Positions 37,701-46,706 are shown, counted from the stretch's first letter. The stretch: DNA of 64,000 bases from Castellaniella sp. S9 (GCF_027257175.1 NZ_JAPFGD010000001.1:62001-126000); one strand, 5' to 3'. Notes: generated by a model from the sequence alone, not told the origin. Numbers and translations are program-made.

Positions 37701-38577
37701 ATTCGTAGTAGCGGCTGGCGTCCTGGGCGGTCGTCGCCGCCTCGCCCAGCATGTCGTAGGAATAGCGAAAGCCGACGTCCTCGAATTTGCGGCTGTTGGC
37801 CAGGGCCGCCGAAATCGTCTGCCCCGTGACGAATTGTTCGCCCATCAGCCGCATCGCCATGTTGACGCCACGCCGGATGAGGGGCTCGCCACCCTTGCCG
37901 ATCAGGCGGGTCAGCGCCCGGGACAGGGTCTGTTCGCTGTTGACGCTGACCAGCTTGCCGGTGACCAGCAGTCCCCAGGTGGCCGCATTGACGAACAGGG
38001 ACGGGGATTCGCCGACGTGCGAGCGCCAATCGCCATGGCTGATCTTGTCGCGGATCAACGCATCCCGCGTGGCCCGGTCCGGAATCCGCAACAGCGCCTC
38101 GGCCAGACACATCAGGGCCACGCCCTCCTGGCTGGACAGCGAGAACTCCTGGATCAGGGCCTCGACCCCCCCGGCCTTGCGCTTGCCGCGCAGCGCGGCG
38201 ACCAGCCGATGCGCCAGGGCTTGCACCGCATCGCCATCATCCTGGGCGGCCAAATCCAGCAGCATGGGCACGCATTCGGGTTCCGGGCGCCGGTAGGCCG
38301 CCGTGATGGCCGCACGCAGCACGGACTGGGGTTGCACCTCTTGGGCAAACTCGTAGAACGGTTGCTGGCGTTCGGGTTCCACCACGTCCTCGGCAGGCTC
38401 GTCGCCCGCAAGGTGGCCGATCTCGGCCGGCAGCTGGCCGCGCTCGATCGCCTCGATGTAAGCCAGCAAGGCTTGTTTATGCAGCCAATGCGGCGTGCAG
38501 CCGAGGCCGTCGGCAATCTGCCGCAGGCGTTCGCGCAACGCCTCATCCACCTTAACGCCGAGAGTAACGGTAGCCAT
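34798..38577 (-). CDS. putA: Trifunctional proline utilisation protein PutA
   Basis: PutA oxidises proline to glutamate by proline dehydrogenase (FAD) and P5C dehydrogenase (NAD+) activities, and in its long form also represses put genes. The 1259 residues begin with a ribbon-helix-helix DNA-binding domain (MATVTLGVKVDEALRERLRQIA), so this is the trifunctional type. Then come PRODH segments (RGIYEGPGISIKLSALHPRYSRAQ, LRLVKGAYWDTEIKRAQ) and P5CDH segments (ISPWNFPLAIFIGQ, MFTGSTEVARHIA, the AETGGQNA glutamate and Cys in SAGQRCSALRV). The C-terminus ends TAAAGGNASLMMVG as in E. coli PutA. The ATG at 38577 fits the usual N-terminus; an upstream Met is in the leader. Confidence 0.97.
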   Translation of the reverse strand: MATVTLGVKVDEALRERLRQIADGLGCTPHWLHKQALLAYIEAIERGQLPAEIGHLAGDEPAEDVVEPERQQPFYEFAQEVQPQSVLRAAITAAYRRPEPECVPMLLDLAAQDDGDAVQALAHRLVAALRGKRKAGGVEALIQEFSLSSQEGVALMCLAEALLRIPDRATRDALIRDKISHGDWRSHVGESPSLFVNAATWGLLVTGKLVSVNSEQTLSRALTRLIGKGGEPLIRRGVNMAMRLMGEQFVTGQTISAALANSRKFEDVGFRYSYDMLGEAATTAQDASRYYESYEQAIHAIGKASQGRGIYEGPGISIKLSALHPRYSRAQRDRVMAELLPRMIALAVLARRYDIGLNIDAEEADRLELSLDLLEAMCFDERLAGWNGIGFVIQAYQKRAPFVIDYVIDLARRSKHRLMLRLVKGAYWDTEIKRAQVDGLEGYPVYTRKVHTDVSYLACARKLLGAPEAVYPQFATHNAQTLSAIYHMAGANYYPGQYEFQCLHGMGEPLYEEVVGPVAEGKLNRPCRVYAPVGTHETLLAYLVRRLLENGANTSFVNQIADEDLPIEVLVADPVTAARRLQPLGAPHDRIPLPRELYLEQEGRLNSAGLDLSNEHRLGSLSAALLGSAAQDWRAAPDGVWEDARAREVLNPADHRDVVGRVVEAGDADIQQALRRAEYAAPIWQSTPVAERAQCLRLAAQILEDEMQAAIGLIVREAGKSYPNAIAEVREAVDFLRYYGAGIERGFSNDSHRPLGPVLCISPWNFPLAIFIGQVSAALAAGNVVLAKPAEQTNLIAALGVSALRRAGIPADAVQLLPGRGETVGARLVADPAVRGVMFTGSTEVARHIAATLAQRLDARGHVIPLIAETGGQNALIVDSSALTEQVVYDVLNSAFDSAGQRCSALRVLCVQEDCADRTLEMLRGAMRELRVGRPELLSTDVGPVIDAEARDHIEAHVRAMREAGHAVDRLSLGEQARNGTFVPPTLIEIAHVSQLEREVFGPVLHVLRYRREALDELLDDINGSGYGLTFGVHTRLDETIQHIVQRVNAGNIYVNRNIVGATVGVQPFGGEGLSGTGPKAGGPLYLHRLLSRGPAGLPVAGIPGRDAADCVLPGPTGESNVYRLKPRGTVLCRALTARGAQAQHDACRRTGNRMLFMDTPAGRAFQAQAGDASVVLAGEDALAAGDFQVVLFEGDGDDLLALNAAVVDRPGPIVPVLGLRSEELAAGGRYALEMLVRETSICINTAAAGGNASLMMVG

Positions 38578-38606
38578 GATCAGAATCGTCCAGCCTGTCC
38601 AGCAAC

Positions 38607-38632
38607 AACGGATGGCACCTTGGCCATCCGTT
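38607..38632. promoter_or_regulatory. Perfect 10-bp inverted repeat in the putA leader region
   Basis: AACGGATGGC (38607-38616) and GCCATCCGTT (38623-38632) are perfect inverted repeats with a 6-base spacer, 30 bases before the putA start codon. The site could be an operator for PutA's own ribbon-helix-helix domain or another regulator, or a hairpin in the leader mRNA. A GTTGCT next to it on the minus strand is close to the GTTGCA core bound by E. coli PutA. Confidence 0.55.
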
Positions 38633-38729
38633 AGGTTTACCACCGGCATGCTATATCTTTAGATGGGGTTTCACCACTAGGGATAACCCAGGAAATGAAA
38701 AGTAAAACCCAGGTGGACCCGGCAGGGAT

Positions 38730-39350
38730 TCAGGTGCAACTATCTCGCAAGATCGCTGGATCGTCCGGTGTGGGCGCGACCGGATCCATACGCGCGGCAA
38801 TCACGTCCGCCAGCAGCGCAACCGCCGTGCGCTGGGCCTCCACCAGCGCCGCAACCCCCTGCCCCGCCGTCGGCACCCTCAGGACCACGCGGCACAGCTG
38901 CGCTCCGGATCCGGCATGGCGACCCTCGGCCCAGTTCGCCTCCAGGCCGGCATACTGGTTGAACACCAGGTCGAATCGTGTCACCTGGACGGCGACCTCG
39001 CGCAGTGGCAAATCCTTGGGCGCGGCCATCAGGCTGAGGTCGGGCACGTCCAGCGCGCGCGACACCCGGGCCGCCAGCGCCGCCCGGATCTGGTCGGCGA
39101 GAGGCGCCGCCCACAGGGACTCGTTCAGCAAGGCGACATCGGCGTCGGCGGCGTCGCGGCGCACCACCAGTTGCGGGCGATCGACCTCGGCGGGGATGCG
39201 CACGGCCTCCATGCGCACACCGTAATCCGCCGCGCGAACGGACGGCGACGGTTCAGCGGGCAAGGGGCCGGACAGACTGTAGTAGGCGCTGGGCGGGGCC
39301 GCGCACGCGCCCAGCAGCACGGCGATTCCCAGGCTGGCGAGTCTCATCAT
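38730..39350 (-). CDS. pqiC: PqiC, outer-membrane lipoprotein of the Pqi transport system
   Basis: PqiC is the lipoprotein partner of the PqiAB trans-envelope lipid transport complex. The 206-residue protein has a signal peptide with lipobox LLGAC (Cys15), so it is a predicted LspA/Lgt substrate, followed by the ABC-type auxiliary lipoprotein domain (YYSLSGPLP, VRIPAEVDRPQLVVRR). It lies 21 bases after pqiB on the same strand, completing the pqiABC operon. Confidence 0.9.
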   Translation of the reverse strand: MMRLASLGIAVLLGACAAPPSAYYSLSGPLPAEPSPSVRAADYGVRMEAVRIPAEVDRPQLVVRRDAADADVALLNESLWAAPLADQIRAALAARVSRALDVPDLSLMAAPKDLPLREVAVQVTRFDLVFNQYAGLEANWAEGRHAGSGAQLCRVVLRVPTAGQGVAALVEAQRTAVALLADVIAARMDPVAPTPDDPAILRDSCT

Positions 39351-39371
39351 GTCTCCTTGAGTGTGCCGGCG

Positions 39372-41024
39372 CTAATGCAGATTGTCCGCCGGATGGCCCC
39401 GGACCAGGGCCTGGGGATGCGCCTGCAGATAATCCGCCAGAGTGCGCAGGGCACGCGCGGCGCGCTCCAACTCACCCAGCGTCGATTGCAGCCCCCCCAG
39501 CAGCGGCGCCTCGGGCCCGAGCGTCTGGCCGATCCGATCGAAGGAGCGCTGGACGGATTTCAGGGCCGCGGTCGCCTGCGGGGTCAGGCGGGTGTCGAAC
39601 TGCTCGAGCAGCGAATTCAGGGACTTGAGGCTCGTATCCAGGTTCTCGCCGATCTCCTTGAACGGTACGGCATCGAGCTTGGAGACGATGCTGCCGACCT
39701 GGCGCTGCAACTGATTGAGGTCGCCGGCCACCGTGGGGATGCCCATGGCGCCGCCGGCGCTGGCGGCGGTCTCGGTCACGGGTTTGGTTTTGGGGAAGAA
39801 ATCCAGGGCCACGTATTGCTGTCCGGTCACCAGCGCGGCGGAACGCAACTGCGCCCGCATGCCATGGTCCACCAGGCTCTGGAAGAGCTCTTCGCCGCTC
39901 TTGCCATTGGCGGCGGCAAGCAGCGAGTCGTAGGCCTCCGCAAAGCGCAGCGGATACAGGTCGGCACGAACGCGGGCAAAGAAATGCCGTTCCTTGGGAT
40001 CGAATTCCAGGTCGATATCCACGACGTTGCCCAGTTCCAGGCCGCGGAAATCGACGGGGGCGCCCACCCGCAGGCCGCGCACGGACTGGTCGAAACGCAT
40101 GACGATCTGCAGCGGCGGGCCGTCCGGATCGGCCAGGGCGTCGTCGCGTGTGGCGAACAGGGTGAACTCGTGATCCCGGGCCGCCGGCGTCCGGTCGGCC
40201 GCGCCGTCATAGGAGCTGACCTCGTCGGCCTGCGCGAAGGCGACCCCGCCGCTCAACACTGAGCTGAGGCCTGCGATGCGCATGTTGATGCCTTCGGGCG
40301 ACAGGGTGACGTCGATGCCGCTGATATTCCAGAATCGGGAATCCGCCGTCACGAAGCGATCATAAGGCGCGTCCACGAAAAACTGGATGAGCACCGAACG
40401 GCCATCGTCGGCCATCTCGTAGCCCACGACGCGGCCCACCAGGATGCGCCGATAGTAGACCCCCGTCCCGATGTCGAGGGACCCCAGGTCGCGGGCGCGC
40501 AGCACATAGCGCGTGCCCTGGCGTCCGCTGGTCACCTCGGGGGGATGTTCCAGCCCGGTGAATTGGTAGGTCCGCGGGCCCTTGACCTCGGTGGGCGCGT
40601 CCACGCTGATATAGACCCCGGACATCAGCGTGCCCAGCCCCGACACCCCGGTGAGGCTGAGCTGCGGCCTCACCACCCAGAAGTGCGCATCTTTTTGGGT
40701 GATGTACTCGGACCCGTCCTGGTCGAGCTGGATGTCGACCTGCACCCCCTGGCGGTCGTCCGCGACCCGCAAGGCGCTGACCTGGCCGACGATCACGTCC
40801 TTGTAGCGCAGCTTGGTCTGGCCCGCCGCCAGCCCTTCGGCGGACTGGAACGTGACGGTGATGACCGGGCCGGTGCGCAGCCAATGGGTGACCAGCAGGG
40901 AGGCGCCCATGAGGACCGCCAGCAGGGGCACCAGCCAGATCCAGGACCAGCGGACGGCCTTTCCGGGGCGGATCGCGGGCTGTGCGGCCGCCATGGATTC
41001 GTCATCCCGTCCTGGTTCCGTCAT
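39372..41024 (-). CDS. pqiB: PqiB, MCE-domain protein spanning the periplasm
   Basis: PqiB is an inner-membrane-anchored protein with several MCE domains that stack into a channel towards the outer membrane. The 550 residues start with a short cytoplasmic part, one transmembrane helix (WIWLVPLLAVLMGASLLV) and three MCE repeats (VTFQSAEGLAAGQTKLRYKDVIVGQV; GVYYRRILVGRVVGYEM; LRVGAPVDFRGLELGNV). A long C-terminal coiled-coil helix follows, as in E. coli PqiB. The start at 41024 overlaps the pqiA stop by four bases; a Met 27 bases earlier is less likely. Confidence 0.93.
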   Translation of the reverse strand: MTEPGRDDESMAAAQPAIRPGKAVRWSWIWLVPLLAVLMGASLLVTHWLRTGPVITVTFQSAEGLAAGQTKLRYKDVIVGQVSALRVADDRQGVQVDIQLDQDGSEYITQKDAHFWVVRPQLSLTGVSGLGTLMSGVYISVDAPTEVKGPRTYQFTGLEHPPEVTSGRQGTRYVLRARDLGSLDIGTGVYYRRILVGRVVGYEMADDGRSVLIQFFVDAPYDRFVTADSRFWNISGIDVTLSPEGINMRIAGLSSVLSGGVAFAQADEVSSYDGAADRTPAARDHEFTLFATRDDALADPDGPPLQIVMRFDQSVRGLRVGAPVDFRGLELGNVVDIDLEFDPKERHFFARVRADLYPLRFAEAYDSLLAAANGKSGEELFQSLVDHGMRAQLRSAALVTGQQYVALDFFPKTKPVTETAASAGGAMGIPTVAGDLNQLQRQVGSIVSKLDAVPFKEIGENLDTSLKSLNSLLEQFDTRLTPQATAALKSVQRSFDRIGQTLGPEAPLLGGLQSTLGELERAARALRTLADYLQAHPQALVRGHPADNLH

Positions 41025-42232
41025 CGTTCGCTGCCCCGTAGTCTGTCCCATCCCAAACGCGGATCATAGCTCATCGCGGCCCACATGGTCAGGACCACGA
41101 CGGCACCGAAACTGAGCGCGCCCAGCCCGGGCAGGATGCGCATCAAGCCCGGGAAGTTGGCCATCGCCCCCATCAGGATCACCACGAACACGTCCAGCAT
41201 CGACCATTGCCCGATGAATTCGACCAGTTCGTACATGCGGGTGCGCTGACGCTGCAGGCGGGCGCCGCGCGGGCGGCGAAACAGCATCAGCACCGCCAGG
41301 GCCAGCAGCTTGGTGATCGGCACCACCACGCTGGCCACGAATACGATCACCGCCAGATCCCAGGACCCCAGACGCCAGAGCTCGATCACGCCGCCGAGGA
41401 TCGTATGGTCGCTGGTCCCCAGGACGGACTGGATGCGCATGACCGGCAGGACATTGGCCGGGATATAGACCACCGAGGCCGCGATGACGAGGGCCCAGAC
41501 CCGTGCGGAGACATTGACGCGGCGCCGGTGCAAGCGTGCGCCGCAACGGTGGCAATGGCCGTCGACGGGAGCGCCCTGGACGCAGCCGCAGGAATGACAG
41601 GCCAGGCCGTGCCCGTGCGCCCCCGAGGCCTCGACCAGGCCCGCGCGCTCGGCGAGACTCCAGAGTTCGTGGGCATCCAGGCGGCCCAGGCCGGTGAGGA
41701 AGAACGACAGCGCAACCAGGCCCACCATCCCGGGCTCGACCGTCAGCGAGGCCATGCCGGCGAATTTGACCACGGCGACAAAGATCGCCAACACCAGGAC
41801 CGGGGCCATCGACCAGGGCGTGATGGCATGCAGCAGCCGCATGCCGATTGTGAAGTCGCCCGGTATCCGGCCCGTGGAGATGCAGCGCACCGCCCACAGG
41901 GTCAGGATGATCTTGAACAGCGGAAACCAGAAGCCGAACAGGCCGGTCATGATCGACAGCAGCCAATCGCCCTGGTCCCAGATGTAGAGCAGCGCCTGCC
42001 AGTACGCCACGCTGACTTCCCGTCCTTGCAGCGACAGGCTGGCGATGGGAAAGCCCTGGGCGATGACGAACACCGCCAAGGTCGCCAGCGACATGGCGGT
42101 CCAGCCGTTCAAGTCCAGTACGCCCCGCCGGTACAGGATGGCGCCGCAGCACACGCAGGACGCGCGCGCCCGTGCCGTCAGTTCCACCCGTTCATGCAAG
42201 GTGTCGCATTGCGGGCAGGCGACCAGCCTCAT
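41021..42232 (-). CDS. pqiA: PqiA, integral inner-membrane subunit
   Basis: PqiA is the polytopic membrane partner of PqiB in lipid transport and envelope maintenance. The 403 residues form two related halves, each beginning with a cytoplasmic zinc-ribbon-like part (CPQCDTLHERV with CVCCG; CHSCGCVQG with CHRCG) followed by four hydrophobic segments. The ATG at 42232 gives the standard N-terminus MRLVACPQCD; upstream in-frame codons read as non-homologous leader. The gene lies 43 bases after the clpA stop. Confidence 0.93.
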   Translation of the reverse strand: MRLVACPQCDTLHERVELTARARASCVCCGAILYRRGVLDLNGWTAMSLATLAVFVIAQGFPIASLSLQGREVSVAYWQALLYIWDQGDWLLSIMTGLFGFWFPLFKIILTLWAVRCISTGRIPGDFTIGMRLLHAITPWSMAPVLVLAIFVAVVKFAGMASLTVEPGMVGLVALSFFLTGLGRLDAHELWSLAERAGLVEASGAHGHGLACHSCGCVQGAPVDGHCHRCGARLHRRRVNVSARVWALVIAASVVYIPANVLPVMRIQSVLGTSDHTILGGVIELWRLGSWDLAVIVFVASVVVPITKLLALAVLMLFRRPRGARLQRQRTRMYELVEFIGQWSMLDVFVVILMGAMANFPGLMRILPGLGALSFGAVVVLTMWAAMSYDPRLGWDRLRGSER

Positions 42233-42275
42233 GCCCGGCGGGCCCTGGAACCGGTCGACGCGCGACGCGTCCCCA

Positions 42276-44597
42276 TCAATCCACGAGCTCGGGCTCGGGA
42301 TGCGAAGGCTTGGGCACCGTGCCGCGATTGGCCGGGCCATCGGGGAAATTCAGAACCACCCCGCCCTGCTCGTCCACGCCCACCTCGACCAGCCCGCCAT
42401 TGACCAGGCGCCCAAAGAGCAGCTCGTCGGCCAGGGCGCGCCGGATCGTATCCTGGATGAGCCGCTGCATGGGACGCGCGCCCATCGTCGGGTCGAAGCC
42501 CTCGCGGGCGAGGTGCTCGCGCAGCGCCGGGGTAAAGACCACCTCGACGTGCTTTTCGTGGAGCTGGTCCTCGAGCTGCATGAGGAATTTGTCGACCACC
42601 CGCAGGATGATTTCGCGCGGCAGCACGGAAAAGCCGATGATCGCATCGAGCCGGTTGCGGAACTCGGGGGTGAACAGGCGCTTGATGTCGGCCATCTCGT
42701 CCCCGCCCTTGGCCGGCGTCGCAAACCCGATGGCGTTGCGGTTCAGGGCCTCGGCCCCCGCGTTGGTCGTCATCACGATGATGACATTGCGGAAATCCGC
42801 CTTGCGTCCGTTGTTGTCGGTCAGCGTGCCGTGGTCCATGACCTGCAGCAGGATGTTGTAGACGTCAGGGTGCGCCTTTTCGATTTCGTCGAGCAGCAGC
42901 ACGCAGTGCGGCTGCTTGGTGATCGCCTCGGTCAGCAGGCCGCCCTGGTCGAAACCGACGTAGCCCGGCGGCGCGCCGATCAGGCGCGACACCGTGTGCC
43001 TTTCCATGTATTCCGACATATCGAAGCGCAGCAGCTCGATGCCCAGCACAAAGGCGAGCTGGCGCGCGACCTCGGTCTTGCCCACCCCTGTCGGCCCCGA
43101 GAACAGGAACGAACCGATGGGCTTGTCGGGGCGGCCGAGGCCCGAGCGCGCCATCTTGATGGCGGCGGCCAGCGCCGCGATCGCCTGGTCCTGGCCGAAG
43201 ACCACGGACTTCAGGTCGCGCTCGAGGGTGGCGAGCTTGTTGCGGTCGTCGGTCGAGACGCTTTGCGGCGGGACGCGGGCGATCTTGGCCACCGTGGCCT
43301 GGATCTCGGCCTTGCCGATGAGCTTTTTCTGGCGCGACTTGGGCAGCAGGCGCTGGGCGGCGCCCGCCTCGTCGATCACGTCGATGGCCTTGTCCGGCAG
43401 GAAACGGTCACTGATGTGGCGCGCCGCCAGTTCGGCCGCCGCCGTGATGGCCGCCGAGGAATAGCGCACCTGGTGATGCGCCTCGAAGCGGCCCTTCAGG
43501 CCCCGCAGGATCCGGATCGTCTGCTCGACGGAGGGCTCGGACACGTCGATCTTCTGGAAGCGGCGCGCGAGCGCGTGGTCTTTCTCGAAGATCCCGCGGT
43601 ACTCGGTGTAGGTCGTCGCACCGATGCACTTCAGGTGGCCCGAGGACAGGGCCGGCTTGAGCAGGTTGGACGCATCCAGCGTACCGCCCGAGGCCGAGCC
43701 GGCCCCGATCAGGGTGTGGATTTCGTCGATGAACAGGATGGCGTTGCGGTTCTCGCGCAGCGACTTCAGCACGAGTTTCAGGCGCTGTTCGAAGTCGCCG
43801 CGGTATTTCGTGCCCGCCAGCAGCGAGCCCATGTCCAAGGCGTAGACCTGGGCCTCGTGCAGCACCTCGGGCACGTCGCCTTGCGTGATGCGCCATGCCA
43901 GGCCCTCGGCAATGGCGGTCTTGCCCACGCCGGCCTCGCCCACCAGCAAGGGGTTGTTCTTGCGGCGGCGGCACAGCACCTGGATCACGCGCTCGACCTC
44001 GGCCTCGCGCCCGATCAGCGGATCGATCCGGCCCTTGAGCGCCTCGGCGTTCAGGTCGGTGGCGTAGGTCTCGAGGGGCGATTTCTGCTGGTCGGACTTG
44101 GGGTCGGCGGCGGGAGGTTCCGCCCGCGGGCTGGCGCCCTGGGGCGGCCCGGCCTCGGGGGCCTTGGCGATGCCGTGCGAGAGGTAATTGACCACGTCCA
44201 GGCGCGAGATGCCCTGCTGGACGAGGAAATACACTGCGTGGGAATCCTTTTCGCCGTACATCGCCACCAGGACGTTCGCCCCGGTCACGGCAGCCTTGTT
44301 CGAACTGCTGGAGGAGACATGCATGATGGCGCGCTGGATGACGCGCTGGAATCCCAGGGTCGGCTGGGTGTCGACCTCGCCCTCGCCCGGGAATACCGGC
44401 GTGTTCTCGGCGACGAACTTGCGCAAATCCTGGCGCAGGGTTTCGAGGTCCGCCGCGCAAGCGCGCAACACCTCCACTGCGGCCGCGTTGTCCAGCAGCG
44501 ACAGCAACAAATGCTCGACCGTGATGAATTCATGCCGGGCGGCCCGGGCCTCGACAAAGGCCATGTGCAGGCTGACTTCAAGTTCTTCGGAGATCAC
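42276..44597 (-). CDS. clpA: ClpA, ATPase subunit of the ClpAP protease
   Basis: ClpA is a double AAA+ unfoldase that feeds N-degron and other substrates to ClpP. The 773 residues have the Clp N domain ([34 protein letters not shown]), a first AAA+ module ([22 protein letters not shown]) and a second ([23 protein letters not shown]). It is shorter than ClpB and lacks the long middle coiled coil, so ClpA is preferred. ClpS lies just upstream on the same strand, as usual. Confidence 0.96.
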   Translation of the reverse strand: MISEELEVSLHMAFVEARAARHEFITVEHLLLSLLDNAAAVEVLRACAADLETLRQDLRKFVAENTPVFPGEGEVDTQPTLGFQRVIQRAIMHVSSSSSNKAAVTGANVLVAMYGEKDSHAVYFLVQQGISRLDVVNYLSHGIAKAPEAGPPQGASPRAEPPAADPKSDQQKSPLETYATDLNAEALKGRIDPLIGREAEVERVIQVLCRRRKNNPLLVGEAGVGKTAIAEGLAWRITQGDVPEVLHEAQVYALDMGSLLAGTKYRGDFEQRLKLVLKSLRENRNAILFIDEIHTLIGAGSASGGTLDASNLLKPALSSGHLKCIGATTYTEYRGIFEKDHALARRFQKIDVSEPSVEQTIRILRGLKGRFEAHHQVRYSSAAITAAAELAARHISDRFLPDKAIDVIDEAGAAQRLLPKSRQKKLIGKAEIQATVAKIARVPPQSVSTDDRNKLATLERDLKSVVFGQDQAIAALAAAIKMARSGLGRPDKPIGSFLFSGPTGVGKTEVARQLAFVLGIELLRFDMSEYMERHTVSRLIGAPPGYVGFDQGGLLTEAITKQPHCVLLLDEIEKAHPDVYNILLQVMDHGTLTDNNGRKADFRNVIIVMTTNAGAEALNRNAIGFATPAKGGDEMADIKRLFTPEFRNRLDAIIGFSVLPREIILRVVDKFLMQLEDQLHEKHVEVVFTPALREHLAREGFDPTMGARPMQRLIQDTIRRALADELLFGRLVNGGLVEVGVDEQGGVVLNFPDGPANRGTVPKPSHPEPELVD

Positions 44598-44711
44598 GCT
44601 TCCTCCATGCCTAATCGGAGCGGATGAATAAATCCATGGCTCTATTCTATGACTAAAACGCTATGGCGCAATGCCGGCGGCGCGGATCGCCGCTCGCGGG
44701 ATCCCATCCGC

Positions 44712-45032
44712 TCAGGGCGAGACGGGCTCCATCACGCATTGCAGGGGATGCTGATCGGCATGGGCCATCCGGCGCACGGTGTCCACGCGCGTCGAGGCGA
44801 CGTCGCGCGTATAAATGCCGCAGACGCCCCGCCCCTCGTGGTGCACCTTGAGCATGATGCGCTCGGCCTCGGGGTCGGTTTTGTGAAAGACTTCGCGCAG
44901 CACCAGGATGACAAAATCCATGGGGGTGTAGTCGTCGTTGAGCAGGACCACCTGGTACATGGGCGGCGGCGCCACGCGCACCGGGGCGGTGTCCTGCAAG
45001 AGTTCGCGCTGATTCTGGATATCGGTCGGCAT
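44712..45032 (-). CDS. clpS: ClpS adaptor protein
   Basis: ClpS binds the N-terminal domain of ClpA and delivers N-end-rule substrates. The 106 residues have a flexible N-terminal arm, then the conserved [21 protein letters not shown] and the [17 protein letters not shown] region, which together form the N-degron pocket (NDDYTPM). The gap to clpA is 114 bases. It is divergent from the cold shock gene at 45244. Confidence 0.97.
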   Translation of the reverse strand: MPTDIQNQRELLQDTAPVRVAPPPMYQVVLLNDDYTPMDFVILVLREVFHKTDPEAERIMLKVHHEGRGVCGIYTRDVASTRVDTVRRMAHADQHPLQCVMEPVSP

Positions 45033-45099
45033 TTCGCGAAAATACGAATCAAGCTAGCGGATCACAGCTGTGGAGCCTTGATACTAGTGGTTTCCATAG

Positions 45100-45129
45100 T
45101 TGACTAGCGAACGATGAATTAAGCATTAT
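45100..45129 (+). promoter_or_regulatory. Sigma-70-type promoter of the cold shock gene
   Basis: TTGACT (45100-45105) and CATTAT (45124-45129) are separated by 18 bases. Transcription from here would give a leader of roughly 108 bases before the csp ATG. Long structured leaders are typical of cold-inducible csp genes. A TATAGT closer to the gene (45224-45229 region) is an alternative but has no -35. Confidence 0.5.
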
Positions 45130-45243
45130 CGACGGTGTTCTTCGGGGTGGCCCGCGCGTCGGCGCGATGCCCGGGGGAACGGGTTTGGTGGCATCCGCTG
45201 CACCAAGGTATCAACCCCACACTATAGTCGAGAGGCTGGTCGC

Positions 45244-45483
45244 ATGTCCGATTCAATCGAAAGCACCGGAGAGTCACAAAAACTGACTGGAACGGTAAAG
45301 TGGTTCAATGATGCCAAAGGCTTTGGCTTTATTACCCCCGACAATGGGGGCGAAGACCTGTTTGCGCATTTCTCGTCCATCCAGATGAACGGCTTCAAGA
45401 CCCTCAAAGAAGGCCAGAAAGTCCTGTTCGACATCGCCCAAGGACCCAAAGGCAAGCAGGCCCTGAACATCACCGCCGCCTGA
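45244..45483 (+). CDS. cspA: Cold shock-family RNA/DNA-binding protein
   Basis: The 79-residue protein has the OB-fold cold shock domain with both nucleic-acid motifs: KGFGFITPD (RNP1) and DLFAHFSSI (RNP2), beginning [10 protein letters not shown]. It has an ~11-residue extra N-terminus before LTGTVKWF compared with E. coli CspA. Such proteins melt RNA structure. Its partner across the divergent gap is clpS; in E. coli the neighbour of clpS is also a csp gene (cspD). Which csp paralog this is cannot be decided from sequence alone. Confidence 0.92.
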   Translation: MSDSIESTGESQKLTGTVKWFNDAKGFGFITPDNGGEDLFAHFSSIQMNGFKTLKEGQKVLFDIAQGPKGKQALNITAA

Positions 45484-45489
45484 CCGGAC

Positions 45490-45978
45490 ATGCCCAATGC
45501 CTGGATAACATCAAAAACAGACTTATTTTACCGCTGTGCAGGACTCGCCATGAGTCCTGTTTTTTTTATGCTGGCGGCCGTGGCGGCCACGCCCGCCGCC
45601 CTCGGGCAGACCGTGCTGCCGATGGCTGAACTGTCGGTGGGCGCGCACCGGGTGCAGGCCGAGATCGCCCGCACACCCCAGGCCCGCAGCCGCGGCCTGA
45701 TGGAACGGCGCGGCCTTGCCCGCGACCACGGCATGCTGTTCGTGTTCGACGAGGACGAGCCGCAGTGCTTCTGGATGAAGAACACGCCGCTGCCCCTGTC
45801 GATCGCCTTCATCGACGCCCGCGGGCGGATCGTATCCATCCAGGACATGCAGCCCTACGCCCTGGATACGCACTGCTCGCCGGGGCCGGTGCGCTATGCC
45901 CTCGAAATGTCGCAGGGATGGTTCAATCGCGCGGGTATCTCGGTGCGGGACACGGTGTCGCCGCTGCCGCCGCCCTGA
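45490..45978 (+). CDS. DUF192 family secreted protein
   Basis: This protein of up to 162 residues belongs to DUF192, a small beta-barrel family of unknown function. Family marks are the RGLMERRGLARDHGMLFVF segment and CFWMKNTPLPLSIAFID. From the ATG at 45490 it has a positive N-terminus and a hydrophobic stretch ending PAALG-Q, a reasonable signal peptide. Later ATGs at 45550 and 45568 are in frame but give no charged n-region. No clear ribosome binding site precedes 45490, so coupling to the csp stop six bases upstream is possible. The csp terminator hairpin lies over residues 17-26. Confidence 0.75.
   Translation: MPNAWITSKTDLFYRCAGLAMSPVFFMLAAVAATPAALGQTVLPMAELSVGAHRVQAEIARTPQARSRGLMERRGLARDHGMLFVFDEDEPQCFWMKNTPLPLSIAFIDARGRIVSIQDMQPYALDTHCSPGPVRYALEMSQGWFNRAGISVRDTVSPLPPP
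45539..45567 (+). terminator. Terminator of the cold shock gene, inside the DUF192 5' end
   Basis: CAGGACTC (45539-45546) pairs perfectly with GAGTCCTG (45552-45559) around a GCCAT loop and is followed by eight T residues. This is a textbook intrinsic terminator 55 bases after the csp stop. An in-frame ATG of the DUF192 gene (45550) lies in the loop. Confidence 0.9.
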
Positions 45979-46001
45979 GGCGGCGGCGCGCCAGGCGGCG
46001 A

Positions 46002-46580
46002 TCAGCCCAGGTTCTGGGCGGCGAATTCCCAGTTGACCAGCGCCCAGAAATTCTCGAGGTATTTCGGGCGGGCGTTGCGGTAGTCGATATAGTAGGCGTG
46101 CTCCCAGACGTCACAGGTCAAGAGCGCCTTGTCGCCGGAGGTCAGCGGGGTGCCGGCGTTGCTGGTGTTGACGATGTCCAGCGTGCCGTCGGCCTTTTTC
46201 ACCAGCCAGGTCCAGCCCGAACCGAAATTGCCCGCAGCCGATTGCGTGAAGGCCGTCTTGAAGTCCTCGACGCTGCCCCACTTGGCCTCGATCGCCTCGC
46301 GCAGCGCGCCGGCCGGTTCGCCGCCGCCGTTGGGAGACAGGCTGCTCCAGTAGAAGGTGTGGTTCCACACCTGGGCGGCGTTGTTGAACACGCCACCGGA
46401 CGACTGGCGGATGATGTCCTCGAGGCTGGCGGATTCCAGTTCGGTGCCTTCGATCGCCTTGTTCAGATTGGTGACGTAGGCCTGATGGTGCTTGCCATAG
46501 TGGAACTCGAGAGTTTCCTTGGAAATGTGCGGTGCCAGCGCATCCATTGCGTAGGGCAGCGGCGGAAGGGTAAAAGCCAT
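46002..46580 (-). CDS. sodB: Iron superoxide dismutase
   Basis: SodB converts superoxide to oxygen and hydrogen peroxide in the cytoplasm. The 192 residues carry the metal ligands His27 ([11 protein letters not shown]), the second His in VWNHTFYW, and Asp and His in DVWEHAYY. The glutamine in [14 protein letters not shown] is in the position typical of the iron type. GAAGGAAA precedes the ATG at 46580; a frame extension upstream lacks support. It converges on the DUF192 gene. Confidence 0.96.
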   Translation of the reverse strand: MAFTLPPLPYAMDALAPHISKETLEFHYGKHHQAYVTNLNKAIEGTELESASLEDIIRQSSGGVFNNAAQVWNHTFYWSSLSPNGGGEPAGALREAIEAKWGSVEDFKTAFTQSAAGNFGSGWTWLVKKADGTLDIVNTSNAGTPLTSGDKALLTCDVWEHAYYIDYRNARPKYLENFWALVNWEFAAQNLG

Positions 46581-46706
46581 GGTATTTCCTTCAAACAGAC
46601 AGTGAACAGACACAGAAGCCGGACCGCTCACGCCGCGCAAAGGAACCGCGCGGCGGCGGGAAGCCTTTCAGAACCGGTGCGCCGTACGGGCCGACCGAAC
46701 ACGGCA

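Noticed and set aside
34857-38634. Very long open frames on the plus strand opposite putA
   Set aside because: These are antisense shadows of PutA; the sequence has no recognised domain and repeats codon-bias patterns.
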